Notes: a model not told the origin generated them from the sequence alone. Positions 15,406 to 26,294 are shown, numbered from the stretch's first letter. The stretch: DNA of 64,000 bases from Actinokineospora fastidiosa (GCF_014648415.1 NZ_BMRB01000002.1:1137260-1201259), one strand, 5' to 3'. A program made the numbers and translations.

Positions 15406-16502
15406 CGGGCCTCCATCCAGACGGTCCCCCCGGCGCCGTGCGCCTCCACCCGCACCCCCGGCGTGGCCGGTTCGGGCACTTCGACCTCGCCGCAGTCGGC
15501 CACGACGCTGACAGACACCAGCTCGGCGCTGCCGACCACGGCGACCCGCGCCCGCGACTCCGCGGTGGCCAGCGCGGTGAGCGCCGCCTCGGTCAGGTCG
15601 CGCCGGACGGCCCTGGGCAGCGCGGGCAGGCTGCCGCGGGCTTCCAGCTCCACCTCGACGCCCTTGCGGTCGGCCACGTCGGCGCAGTGGCGCAGCTCGT
15701 GCAGCAGCGGGTTCGCCACGGTGTCCGCCTCGGCGAACAGCCGCCGCATCCGGGCGGCCTCGATCGCGCACCGCCGCCGCACCCCGGCGTCGTCGGGGGT
15801 GAGCGAGCCGTCGGCGAGCCCTTCCAGCAGCGGGACGGCAGTGTCGGACAGCTCGGCGAAGCGCTGGGCCCTGCGGCGGTGGGACTCCACCGCGACGGCC
15901 TCCTCGGTCCGCACCCGGGCCAGCTCGTCGGCCGCGGCTGCGGCGGCCGCGCCGATGCCGCGCAGCACGACGGCCACCACGGCGATGCAGAGCGGGAACC
16001 CCACCACGGTCACCGATCCGGTGGCGAAGCGGGCCAGCGCGGCGCGCGTGACGTCCTCCAGCACGAGGAGGTCGAGCAACGCCAGCGACTCGTGCGCGAC
16101 CAGGAACACCACCATGGAGCGCAGCGGGCGCTCCAGCAGCACCGCGGCGCCCACCCAGTTGGCCGCGCCGAAGGCCCAGTCGACGGAACTGGCGGTGTGC
16201 CCGTCCAGCGTCGTGTAGGACAGCGCCGCCGCGGCCAGCACGATGAGGACGGCGGGCCCGCGCATCGCCCCCCACGACCGCCGCCGGACCACGAGCACCG
16301 CTTCCGCGGCGAGCACGGCCGCCAACACGGCGAAGGCCGCGAACTGCGCCTGCGGCACGGGAAAGCGGTGCAGGTTCCGGACCAGACTGGACAGGCTCAG
16401 TCCACAGAGGATGACGGCGGTCAGCACGAGCATCGCGACCCGCAGGCCGTGCCGCAGCTGGGCCTGGGTCCGCTCCGCCAACCCGTCGCTCACGCCTGCC
16501 AT
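15387..16502 (-). CDS. Membrane sensor-like protein, kinase-related without a clear phospho-acceptor
   Basis: About 371 residues. Six or so transmembrane helices (about 20-190) are followed by a helical coiled region (AAAAAAADELARVRTEEAVA...) and a C-terminal segment resembling a worn HATPase fold. I find no HisKA_3 H box (no RDLHD-like motif), and the G boxes are eroded to CGEVEVPEPATPGVR. It is encoded between a more conventional kinase and a LuxR regulator. It may be a co-sensor forming a heterodimer with that kinase; this is inference. ATG 16502 is used; GTG 16511 and GTG 16493 (GTGA overlap with the upstream stop) are alternatives. Confidence 0.72.
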   Translation of the reverse strand: MAGVSDGLAERTQAQLRHGLRVAMLVLTAVILCGLSLSSLVRNLHRFPVPQAQFAAFAVLAAVLAAEAVLVVRRRSWGAMRGPAVLIVLAAAALSYTTLDGHTASSVDWAFGAANWVGAAVLLERPLRSMVVFLVAHESLALLDLLVLEDVTRAALARFATGSVTVVGFPLCIAVVAVVLRGIGAAAAAAADELARVRTEEAVAVESHRRRAQRFAELSDTAVPLLEGLADGSLTPDDAGVRRRCAIEAARMRRLFAEADTVANPLLHELRHCADVADRKGVEVELEARGSLPALPRAVRRDLTEAALTALATAESRARVAVVGSAELVSVSVVADCGEVEVPEPATPGVRVEAHGAGGTVWMEARWQPGS

Positions 16503-17605
16503 CGCAGGCACACCACCGTTCCCGAGCCCGGGGCGGAGTCGACCGTGGCGGTTCCGCCGATCCGCTCCAGCCTTCCGCGCACGGACTCACGCAGCCCGCG
16601 GCGGGTCGACGGCACGTCGTCGACGGCGAAGCCCACCCCGTCGTCGGCGATCTCCAGCCGCAGCGCGGTCGCGTCACCGCGCAGCCGCACGGTCGCCCGA
16701 CCGGTGCCCGCGTGCCTGCGCACGTTCGTCACGGCCTCCCTGGCCGCGTCCGCGATCGCCCTGGCCACGGGAAACGGCAACGCCAGCCGCTCGGGCACGT
16801 CGAACTCGACGGTCAGGTGCGCGGTGTCGACGTCAGCCCGCAGCAACTCGACGAGGTCGGCGCGCCCCGGCGTCGGCCCGCCGCTGGAGCGCAACCGCTC
16901 CAGGTCGCGCCGCGCCTGCCCGGCCAGCCACCCCGCCCCCGACGGCACCCGCCCGACCCCGACCATCAGCAGCGTGGTCGCCGCGGTGTCGTGCAGCGCC
17001 GTTGCCAGTTCCCGCTCATCGGCACGCACCGCCGCCGCCACAGCCGCCTCCCGCCGCGCCCGCTCCGCCACCACCGCCATCCCGTCCGCCCGCCGCGCCG
17101 CCCTGGCGACGAGCACCCAGGCCACCCGGGACAGTCCGGCGACGACCAGCATCCACACCTGCGTCCGCACCGAGTCCAGACCGGCCGCGCTGAGCACCGC
17201 GAGCATCCCGCCCGCGGCCGCCAGCGCCGCCGCGCCGCCCGCGACGAGCGGGGTGTGCCACTGCCATGTCACGCAGGCGAAGGTGAGCAGCAGCCGCAGC
17301 CAGCCGGTGTTCGTGTCCTCGACGGCCTCGGTCCAGAAGACGCTCAAGCACACGCCGACCAGCACCGCGACGTCCACCCCGACCGGGATGGGCTGGCCAC
17401 TCCCCCGCAGCCGCCACGCGCAGGCGACGGTCCACGCGGCCGCGACACCGACCGCCACCGCGGTGGCCGAAAGGTTCTCCCCCTCGGCGCGGAACAGGGC
17501 GATCGCGCAGATCGGCGGCAGCGTCGCCAGCCGGACGGTGGCGGCGTGGCGGCGGCCGAACCGCCACAGCAAGCGCACGGCTTCCCCCGCCACCGGCCAC
17601 CTCAC
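16490..17605 (-). CDS. Sensor histidine kinase (NarL/DesK-like)
   Basis: About 371 residues with several transmembrane helices (about 20-175), then the H box ERELATALHDTAATTLLMVG, the N box REAVTNVRRHAG and the G region IADDGVGFAVDD followed by GLRESVRGRLERIGG. This is a complete HisKA_3-like kinase. GTG 17605 is used; TTG 17629 in the same frame would add eight residues and neither has a strong ribosome site. It is the first gene of a three-gene operon with a degenerate kinase-like protein and a LuxR regulator. Confidence 0.8.
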   Translation of the reverse strand: MRWPVAGEAVRLLWRFGRRHAATVRLATLPPICAIALFRAEGENLSATAVAVGVAAAWTVACAWRLRGSGQPIPVGVDVAVLVGVCLSVFWTEAVEDTNTGWLRLLLTFACVTWQWHTPLVAGGAAALAAAGGMLAVLSAAGLDSVRTQVWMLVVAGLSRVAWVLVARAARRADGMAVVAERARREAAVAAAVRADERELATALHDTAATTLLMVGVGRVPSGAGWLAGQARRDLERLRSSGGPTPGRADLVELLRADVDTAHLTVEFDVPERLALPFPVARAIADAAREAVTNVRRHAGTGRATVRLRGDATALRLEIADDGVGFAVDDVPSTRRGLRESVRGRLERIGGTATVDSAPGSGTVVCLRWQA

Positions 17606-17671
17606 CCGTCCGTGAATCGATCCCGACAATACCGGCGGCGGGTCCGCGGGCGGCGCGGTTCGGGGGTTTTC

Positions 17672-18103
17672 TCAGAAGACGACCACCGCGCACGTCCCGA
17701 TGAAGGCGAGTTGCACCAAGGCGCGCAGCGGCAGCGGCATCGTCTTGATGCCGCCGCCCGCGCGGGCGGCGCGGATGTTCGCGGGGAACATCGCGACCAG
17801 CAGTGCCGCCAGGCAGGCGGCCGCGATCTTCGCCGTGGACGGCACGAGCAGGCCGATCGCGCCCGCGATCTCCAGCACGCCGGTGAGGGTCACCAGGGCG
17901 GCGGGGTTGGGCAGGGCAGGCGGGACCATCGCGATGAGGTGGGTGCGGCGCGGTTCGGTGAAGTGGGCGCTGGCGGTCAGCAGGAACATGGCGGCCAGGC
18001 CGAGTCGGGCCGCGTGCGGCCACGAGTCGAGCCAGTCCACCCCGACCAGGCCCGCGAGCCGGGCCAGCGCGGTGACGGCGATGAGGACGACGAGTGGTGC
18101 CAT
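17672..18103 (-). CDS. DoxX-family membrane protein
   Basis: 143 residues, four transmembrane helices, with the DoxX-like features AARLGLAAMFLLTASAHF, PALVTLTGVLEIAGAIGLL and a C-terminal GGGIKTMPLPLRALVQLAF. Members of this group include quinol-oxidase-associated and stress-linked membrane proteins. ATG 18103 follows GGGAGG. It is divergent from the TetR gene at 18191, with two matching palindromes in the 87 bp between them, so that TetR probably represses it. Confidence 0.8.
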   Translation of the reverse strand: MAPLVVLIAVTALARLAGLVGVDWLDSWPHAARLGLAAMFLLTASAHFTEPRRTHLIAMVPPALPNPAALVTLTGVLEIAGAIGLLVPSTAKIAAACLAALLVAMFPANIRAARAGGGIKTMPLPLRALVQLAFIGTCAVVVF

Positions 18104-18120
18104 GGAACGCCTCCCAGAAT

Positions 18121-18169
18121 CTTGACAGCGACAAGATAGCTCGGCGCTCCGAATCTTGTCAATGACAAG
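18121..18169. promoter_or_regulatory. Pair of 15-bp palindromes, TetR operators
   Basis: CTTGACAGCGACAAG (18121-18135) and CTTGTCAATGACAAG (18155-18169) share the form CTTGnCnnnGnCAAG, with centres 34 bp apart. They fill the divergent promoter region between the DoxX gene and the TetR gene, one close to each start. This is the expected layout for a repressor controlling both genes. Confidence 0.75.
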
Positions 18170-18190
18170 TTCGCCCGGCAGGATGGCGGC

Positions 18191-18727
18191 ATGGCCAAGA
18201 GCACCTACCACCACGGGGACCTGCGGGCGGCGCTACTCGCGGTCGCCGCCGAGCAGATCGCCGCGGGCGGGGTCGACTCGGTGTCGCTGCGCGAGCTGGC
18301 CCGGCGGGCCGGGGTGTCGCACGCCGCACCCGCCCACCACTTCGGCGACCGGCGCGGCCTGCTCACCGAGTTGGCCGTCGAGGGCTTCGGCCTGCTGGCC
18401 GACGCGCTCGCCGCGGCGCCGGACCTGCGGGAGCGGGCGATCGCCTACGTCCGCTTCGCGCTCGCGCACCCCGGGCACTTCGAGGTGATGTTCCGGCGCG
18501 ACCTGCTGCGCCCGGACGACCCCCGGCTCGCCGACGCACGCGCGCGCTCCGGCGAGTACCTGCGGTCGGGAACGGCCTCCCCGCCCGCCGCGCTCGCGGC
18601 GTGGTCGCTGGTGCACGGGTTCGCCTCCCTCTGGCGCGAGGGCGCGCTGGCCGGGTCCGCGCTCGCCACGGACTCCGACCCGCAGGCCCTTGCCCGGCTG
18701 ATGGTCGGCGCGATCCGCTTCGAGTGA
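18191..18727 (+). CDS. TetR-family regulator (WHG-domain type)
   Basis: 178 residues. The N-terminal DNA-binding domain is YHHGDLRAALLAVAAEQIAA followed by SLRELARRAGVSHAAPAHHF. The C-terminal part has the compact helical ligand domain of the group that begins with YHHGDLR. ATG 18191 lies 21 bp after the second palindrome. It is divergent from the DoxX-family gene, which it probably represses together with itself. The inducing ligand is unknown. Confidence 0.88.
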   Translation: MAKSTYHHGDLRAALLAVAAEQIAAGGVDSVSLRELARRAGVSHAAPAHHFGDRRGLLTELAVEGFGLLADALAAAPDLRERAIAYVRFALAHPGHFEVMFRRDLLRPDDPRLADARARSGEYLRSGTASPPAALAAWSLVHGFASLWREGALAGSALATDSDPQALARLMVGAIRFE

Positions 18728-18790
18728 AGCGCGGGGAAAAGCGGCCCGCGACAGCGTTCCGCCCACACCGGCCGGGTGATGGGAGGACCC

Positions 18791-18890
18791 ATGAACAAGC
18801 TGACACGGATCGGCCTGCCGCTGGTCCCGGCGTTGGGAATGGCCTGCCGGGCGCGGAGGGCGCCGGAGGCATGGCGAGTCCACGAGTGTG
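18791..18890 (+). pseudogene. Possible 5' remnant of a gene
   Basis: A strong GGGAGG ribosome site (18781-18786) precedes ATG 18791, and the first codons read MNKLTRIGLPLVPALGMACR, like the start of an exported protein. After about 30-35 codons the frame runs into the 3' end of the convergent aldo/keto reductase gene as antisense sequence, so no full gene remains. It may be the stump left by a deletion. Confidence is low because a short open frame is easily found by chance in GC-rich DNA. Confidence 0.25.
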
Positions 18891-18966
18891 ATCACCTAGC
18901 CGCCGGGCCAGCGCGAGCGAACCGACGTGACGCGCAGGCGGCTCGCCGAGATCGGCGCGTCCTGAC

Positions 18967-19788
18967 TCAGGCGTTGAAGTCGTCCGGGTTCGGGCCGGTG
19001 CGCCGTCCGTTGTCCAGAGTGGACAGCTCGCGCAGGTCGTCGTCGGTCAGCTCGAAGTCGAAGACGGCGAGGTTGGCCCTGATCCGCTCGGGGGTGACCG
19101 ACTTCGGGATGACGATGTTGCCCAGCTGGACGTGCCAGCGCAGCAGCACCTGCGCGGGCGAGCGGCCCAGCCGCTCGGCGATCCGTCCGACCACCGGGTC
19201 GCCGAGCAGCTCGCCGGAGGCCAGCGGGCTCCACGCCTCGGTGGCGATGTGGTGCTCGGCGTGGAACGCGCGCAGCTCGGCCTGCGGGAGGTTGGGGTGC
19301 AGCTCGATCTGGTTCACCGCGGGGACCACGTCGGTCTCGGCGAACAGGCGCTCCAGATGCTGCCGGTGGAAGTTGGACACCCCGATGGAGCGGGCGCGCC
19401 CGTCGGCGCGGATGCGCTCCAGCGCCCGCCAGGTGTCCACATAGGAATCCCGGCCGGGCGCGGGCCAGTGGATCAGGTAGAGGTCGACGTAGTCCATGCC
19501 GAGCCGGTCGAGGCTCGCGTCGAAGGCGCGCATGGCCGAGTCGTAGCCCTGCTCGGAGTTCCACAGCTTGGTGGTGACGTGGACCTCCGACCTCGGCAGC
19601 CCGGACTCGGCGATGGCGCGGCCGGTGCCCTGCTCGTTGCCGTACACCGCGGCGGTGTCGATGGCGCGGTAGCCCGCCTCCAGTGCGGTGGCGACCGCGG
19701 CGCGCACCTGGTCGTCGGGCACCTGCCAGACGCCGAAGCCCACCTGCGGGATGGTGGCGCCGTCGTTGAGGGTGACGTGGGGAACCAT
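18967..19788 (-). CDS. Aldo/keto reductase (AKR5-like)
   Basis: A 273-residue NADPH-dependent oxidoreductase. The opening LNDGATIPQVGFGVWQVP, the catalytic tetrad blocks GYRAIDTAAVYGNEQ (Asp, Tyr), VTTKLWN (Lys) and YLIHWPAPG (His), and the cofactor segment IPKSVTPERIRANL are all present. It belongs to the prokaryotic 2,5-diketo-gluconate-reductase-like group, which reduces various aldehydes and ketones. ATG 19788 follows an AAGGAC-type ribosome site. It stands alone, divergent from the S1-domain gene. Confidence 0.9.
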   Translation of the reverse strand: MVPHVTLNDGATIPQVGFGVWQVPDDQVRAAVATALEAGYRAIDTAAVYGNEQGTGRAIAESGLPRSEVHVTTKLWNSEQGYDSAMRAFDASLDRLGMDYVDLYLIHWPAPGRDSYVDTWRALERIRADGRARSIGVSNFHRQHLERLFAETDVVPAVNQIELHPNLPQAELRAFHAEHHIATEAWSPLASGELLGDPVVGRIAERLGRSPAQVLLRWHVQLGNIVIPKSVTPERIRANLAVFDFELTDDDLRELSTLDNGRRTGPNPDDFNA

Positions 19789-19871
19789 GGTCGTCCTTCG
19801 CGCTGCCGGTCGGATCCTTCCGCCAGGTACCCAACCCGCGCGCCCGCCGAAACCTTCCCCACCGGAAAGGA

Positions 19872-19901
19872 TTGCGCTGCCCCGGGTCCACCCGATACGG
19901 T
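19872..19901 (+). promoter_or_regulatory. Promoter for the leaderless mini-ORF and S1-domain gene
   Basis: TTGCGC at 19872-19877 and TACGGT at 19896-19901 are separated by 18 bp. Transcription would begin 6-8 nt further on, which coincides with the ATG at 19909. This is the geometry of a leaderless actinobacterial transcript. Confidence 0.45.
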
Positions 19902-19908
19902 GCGTGAC

Positions 19909-19965
19909 ATGACTGCCGGGTCGGCCTGTGGCCGCGAGTGGATCGGTGACCCGGCCCTGAGGTGA
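19909..19965 (+). CDS. Leaderless 18-aa upstream peptide
   Basis: ATG 19909 lies where transcription should start and opens an 18-codon frame (MTAGSACGREWIGDPALR) ending at TGA 19963-19965, 62 bp before the S1-domain gene. Short leaderless frames upstream of genes are common in actinobacteria and sometimes act as attenuators. The single Cys and Trp codons are possible sensing points, but there is no hairpin that proves attenuation. Confidence 0.3.
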   Translation: MTAGSACGREWIGDPALR

Positions 19966-20027
19966 TCAGGGCCCCTCCCACCCCCGTGTTCCGTCGAGGA
20001 CACCAGTGGGGAAGGGAGGTGAAACAC

Positions 20028-20219
20028 ATGATCCCCAAGGTTGGCGAGGTCTTCGTCGGCACCGCCGTCGAGGTGCGGCCGTTCGGCACCTTCATCGAGC
20101 ACCCTGAGGGCGCGCACGGCCTGCTGCACGGCGAGACCGCCGAGGTGGGCGCGCGCGTGACGGTGCGCGTGCTGGACGCCGACGTCGAGAACCGGCGCTT
20201 CAGCCTGGCCAGGGCGTGA
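20028..20219 (+). CDS. Small single-S1-domain RNA-binding protein
   Basis: 63 residues that amount to one S1 domain: VGEVFVGTAVEVRPFGTFIE, then HPEGAHGLLHGETAEVGARV and VRVLDADVENRRFSLARA. This matches the OB-fold repeat of ribosomal protein S1 and IF1-like proteins. ATG 20028 follows a strong GGGAGGTGA ribosome site; an in-frame upstream extension has no S1 similarity. It probably binds RNA in the cytoplasm. Free-standing S1 domains of this length occur in actinomycetes; the specific role is unknown. Confidence 0.75.
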   Translation: MIPKVGEVFVGTAVEVRPFGTFIEHPEGAHGLLHGETAEVGARVTVRVLDADVENRRFSLARA

Positions 20220-20307
20220 GCCGAGCGGGTCTCCGGCAGCCGTACACTGCCGGAGACCCGCGCTCAGTCTGCCACCGGCGCGCGCCCGGCGCACCGTCCA
20301 CACCGGC

Positions 20308-20700
20308 CTACAGCGCTTCCACGCTGTCGGTGATCGCCTTCAGGTGCGGCTTCAGCGCGGCCAGCTCCCCCACCGACGTCGCCAGCGCGGACAGCTCGGG
20401 CTGCAGGTCGCGCCAGAGTTCGGCCACGACTCCCGCGGAGTCGCCCTTCTTGCTGCGGGCCTGCGTGGCGATCTGGCTCAGGCCGAGGTCGGTCATCGCC
20501 CGCCGGGGCACCTTCTCGGCGTGCGCGCGCAGCACCTCGCGCACCCGGTCGACGTGGTCGGCGAGCCGGGTCATCGGGTCGGCGGCGGCGTGCGCGGTGA
20601 TGTTGCCGGTGATGGTGGTCGGGCCGCCGCTCTGGATCACCGCCCCGACCACCTGTCCGTCCACGGTCAGCTCGTTGTGCACCCAGCGCGGGTTCTCCAC
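20308..20700 (-). CDS. Hypothetical protein, partner of the membrane protein at 20705
   Basis: 130 residues starting at GTG 20700, four bases after the stop of the upstream gene. The N-terminal strand-rich stretch NELTVDGQVVGAVIQSGG and TTITGNITAH resembles the short glycine-rich repeats seen near the ends of many actinobacterial signalling or conflict proteins. The rest is helical (ADHVDRVREVLRAHAEKVP to the C-terminus) and could form a coiled coil. The partner ends in a related-looking NSVHIGGSMTGPITMGMNN stretch. I do not know the function; the two are almost certainly co-translated. Confidence 0.7.
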   Translation of the reverse strand: MENPRWVHNELTVDGQVVGAVIQSGGPTTITGNITAHAAADPMTRLADHVDRVREVLRAHAEKVPRRAMTDLGLSQIATQARSKKGDSAGVVAELWRDLQPELSALATSVGELAALKPHLKAITDSVEAL

Positions 20701-20704
20701 GTCC

Positions 20705-22381
20705 CTAGCCCTTCACATCGATGTCGCCGGTGGTGTTGTTCATCCCCATGGTGATCGGGCCGGTCATCGACCCGCCGATGTGGACGCTGTTCTGCACGAT
20801 CGCCTGCGCCTGCTGCTCCAGCGACGCCCGCAGGTAGCCCGCCTCGGCCAGCAGCGCGCTGACCGCGCGGATCGCCCGCGTGTGCAGGATCTTCAGGTAG
20901 CGGTCGACGTCGAGGCGCTGGAAGTAGTTGCGCACGTTGGTGTCGGCGGCGAACTCGCGCAGGCTGCTCAGCGAGCCGTACTTGTCCGGGTTCACCATGC
21001 CCCGCTCGACCTTGATGGGGCGCAGCACGGTGAACAGCCGGGTCACGTTCCCCGGCAGGTCGCCGGGGAAGGCGGCCAGGTCGACCAGCGCCTGCCGCAG
21101 CGCCCGGCCGACGTTGTGCCGCCGGGTGTCGATCTCGCGGTACTCGGCCTTGATGGGCCGCAGCACGCACGGCGTCCACTCGATGTACAGAGTGGACTCG
21201 TTCATCGCCACGTGCAGGTACACCGACAGGATCAGGTCGTGGTCCCAGGTCAGCACCGTGAAGCGGCGGAAATGGCGCGCCCACTCGACCGGCTCGTCGC
21301 GCAGCGCGAGCGCCCGCTCCTTGGAGATGTGGGTGTACGGGCGGGAGTGCTCGTCCTGGATGAACGGCCTGCCCTCGTCGGTGCGCAGGTGCTCGACCAG
21401 CTCGTCGGAGCTGATGGCCACCATGTCCTCGGTGGCGAGCCGGGCGAAGCGGCCGCTCGGCGAGAGCGGGCCCGACTCGCGCAGCGCCTCGATCTCCTTG
21501 CTGATGCGTTCCAGCAGCCGCGCGGTGGACAGCGACTGGTGCTCGGCCGCGTGCGGGTTGCGCTCCAGCGGGATCGCCATCGACCACGGCCGGTGCGGCG
21601 CGCCCGCGCCGACGAACGGGTCGTAGCCGCGGTGCACGACCACCGGGACCACATCGGTCGCGCCCTGCTCCGTCGGCGCGAGGAACACGTCGGCGGACAG
21701 GTACCGCTGCTTGATCATCTCGGTGAGCGTCGGGCTGAACGACAGCAGCTGCGAGTCCAGCCGCGCCGACGGCGACGGCTGGTGGCCCGTGCGCCGCTGG
21801 AACCGCCGGGTGATCAGCCGGTTGATCACGATCCGGTTGGCCGCGAACACCGCGAACAGCGGGACGACCACGAGCAGCGCGGTCGGGTCCAGCTCCCAGT
21901 CGCTCTCCTCCAGCCCGATCGCGACCGTGATCACCAGGGCGAGGAGCACCAGCACCGCGAAGGTGAGGCCGACCCTGCCGCGCGGGCTGTCCCCGCCGAG
22001 CCGCATCCGGTAGTTCGCCCGCGCCAGCATCGCCAGCCTGCCGCTGCGGGCCACCAGCACCGGCAGGGCGACGAACAGCCACACCAGCAGCCAGAACGGC
22101 CACAGCAGCGCCAAGAGCACCGCGATGACGAGCGTCACCGCCGCCACCAGCCGGATGCGCACCCGGGCCTCCACCGCCTCGGCCAGCACCGCCCCCGGGT
22201 CGATGCCCGGCGACGGCGCCGTCGCCCTGGTCCGCTCGACCAGCATCTCGGCGACGGCGCGGTCGGCGTAGTCGGGGTTCAGGTGCGCGGCCGCGCACAG
22301 GTAGCGGGTGCTGTCGTCACGATCGGGGACGGCGGCCGCGACCCTGGGGATGCTGTCGGTGCGCTCGTCGTGGACGACCAT
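20705..22381 (-). CDS. Large membrane protein of unknown function
   Basis: 558 residues. A soluble N-terminus (1-75) precedes two hydrophobic hairpins (about 78-115 and 138-195). A long cytoplasmic region (about 200-558) follows, containing RPWSMAIPLERNP, YTHISKERALALRDEPVEWA and WDHDLILSVYLHVAMNESTLYIEW. The extreme C-terminus is NSVHIGGSMTGPITMGMNN followed by TTGDIDVKG, a glycine-rich beta-type repeat. ATG 22381 has an AAAGGA site. I recognise no enzyme motif. It leads a two-gene operon with 20308-20700. Confidence 0.7.
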   Translation of the reverse strand: MVVHDERTDSIPRVAAAVPDRDDSTRYLCAAAHLNPDYADRAVAEMLVERTRATAPSPGIDPGAVLAEAVEARVRIRLVAAVTLVIAVLLALLWPFWLLVWLFVALPVLVARSGRLAMLARANYRMRLGGDSPRGRVGLTFAVLVLLALVITVAIGLEESDWELDPTALLVVVPLFAVFAANRIVINRLITRRFQRRTGHQPSPSARLDSQLLSFSPTLTEMIKQRYLSADVFLAPTEQGATDVVPVVVHRGYDPFVGAGAPHRPWSMAIPLERNPHAAEHQSLSTARLLERISKEIEALRESGPLSPSGRFARLATEDMVAISSDELVEHLRTDEGRPFIQDEHSRPYTHISKERALALRDEPVEWARHFRRFTVLTWDHDLILSVYLHVAMNESTLYIEWTPCVLRPIKAEYREIDTRRHNVGRALRQALVDLAAFPGDLPGNVTRLFTVLRPIKVERGMVNPDKYGSLSSLREFAADTNVRNYFQRLDVDRYLKILHTRAIRAVSALLAEAGYLRASLEQQAQAIVQNSVHIGGSMTGPITMGMNNTTGDIDVKG

Positions 22382-22505
22382 CGACGCGGTCCTTTCACAG
22401 AGCGGAGCACTGTGGGTACGGACCGCAACCTAGCGCGTCACCGCGTCGACGATCGTCCGCGACAGGGTTTTGTCACCTCATTGTCCTAGTCGAGCGCTGT
22501 CCCGG

Positions 22506-25373
<2,868 letters not shown>

Positions 25374-25435
25374 CGGCAAAGCTCCTCAGGCGGGGCGTCC
25401 GGGTCGGGCCGACGGTACGGGTGTTCCGTCGGCCC

Positions 25436-25656
25436 TCCCCCTCTGTCCGTGCCCGACCGGGCGCCTGAGAGCTTCGTCCGCCGCGGCGGACTTGCACCTT
25501 CGGCGGGGCTCGACCGGGGGTACCCGGGCAGCCCGCTTTCCAGAGGTGTCTCCCCCATGCGGTCCTGGGTGCCTGAGAGGTTCCGGGGAGGATTTGCTCC
25601 TTCGGCGCCGACCTGACCTGGTGGGGCCGGTCGGACTCTCCCGCGCGGGATCGGCG
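25436..25656 (-). ncRNA. Tandem glycine riboswitch
   Basis: Read on the minus strand, two aptamers occur back to back. The first has GCGGGAGAGTCC, GGCGCCGAAGGAGCAAATCC and CCTCTCAGGCACCC. The second has GGGGGAGACACCTCTGG, CGCCGAAGGTGCAAGTCC and GCTCTCAGGCGCCC. These are the conserved cores of the glycine riboswitch, whose two aptamers sense glycine and turn on cleavage-system genes. A TAGACT -10 element lies at 25665-25670 on the same strand. The 3' end is about 60 bp from the gcvP start. Confidence 0.95.
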
Positions 25657-25727
25657 ACGCGCTGAGTCTAGCCCTAATCGGATGACATCCCGGTCCACCG
25701 GTGGCGGTGGCGGGCGTCACACCGCGG

Positions 25728-26294
25728 TCACCCGGCGGATCGCGCCTTTCTGCGCTGGGTGAGTTCGTCGTCGGTGATGACGGCGCCGTCGACGCGCTCG
25801 GCGGGGAACTCGTGGATGGTGCCGGTGATCTCCCGGATCGCGCCGCTGACGGCGATGCCGAAGACGCCCTGGCCGCCGCGCAGCAGGTCGACGACCTCCT
25901 CGGGCGAGGTGCACTCGTAGACCGTGGTGCCGTCGCTGAACAGGGTGATCCTGGCCAGGTCGCGCACGCCCCTGCGGCGCAGGTGGTCGACGGCGACGCG
26001 GATGTTCTGCAGGGACACGCCGGTGTCGAGCAGCCGCTTGACCACCTTGAGGACCAGCACGTCCTTGAACGAGTAGAGGCGCTGCGACCCGGACCCGTGG
26101 GCGCTGCGGATGGTGGGCACGACCAGGTCGGTGCGCGCCCAGTAGTCGAGCTGGCGGTAGGTGATGCCCGCGATCTGGCACGCTGCCGGGCCGCGGTAGC
26201 CGACCAGCTCGTCCGGGAGCGAGGAGTCGGGGAACAGCTCGCCCTGCTCCGCGTCGTCCGCGTGCTCCCCCATAGCGGAACCGTGCTCCAACAC
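25728..26294 (-). CDS. MerR-family regulator (Rv1830-like)
   Basis: 188 residues from GTG 26294, which has GAGGGGAGG just upstream; ATG 26273 is an alternative with no ribosome site. The winged helix-turn-helix is GYRGPAACQIAGITYRQLDYWARTDL with QRLYSFKDVLVLKVVKRLLDTGVS. The C-terminal half (TLFSDGTTVYECTSPEEVVDLLRGGQGVFG) is typical of the mycobacterial Rv1830 group rather than metal-sensing MerR proteins. It sits between gcvP and the bifunctional nuclease gene, as in M. tuberculosis. Confidence 0.85.
   Translation of the reverse strand: MLEHGSAMGEHADDAEQGELFPDSSLPDELVGYRGPAACQIAGITYRQLDYWARTDLVVPTIRSAHGSGSQRLYSFKDVLVLKVVKRLLDTGVSLQNIRVAVDHLRRRGVRDLARITLFSDGTTVYECTSPEEVVDLLRGGQGVFGIAVSGAIREITGTIHEFPAERVDGAVITDDELTQRRKARSAG

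Noticed and set aside
16712-18139. Plus-strand frame of about 475 codons opposite the kinase and DoxX genes
   Set aside because: Antisense shadow: the His/Gln/Arg-rich translation is typical of GC-rich complement frames.
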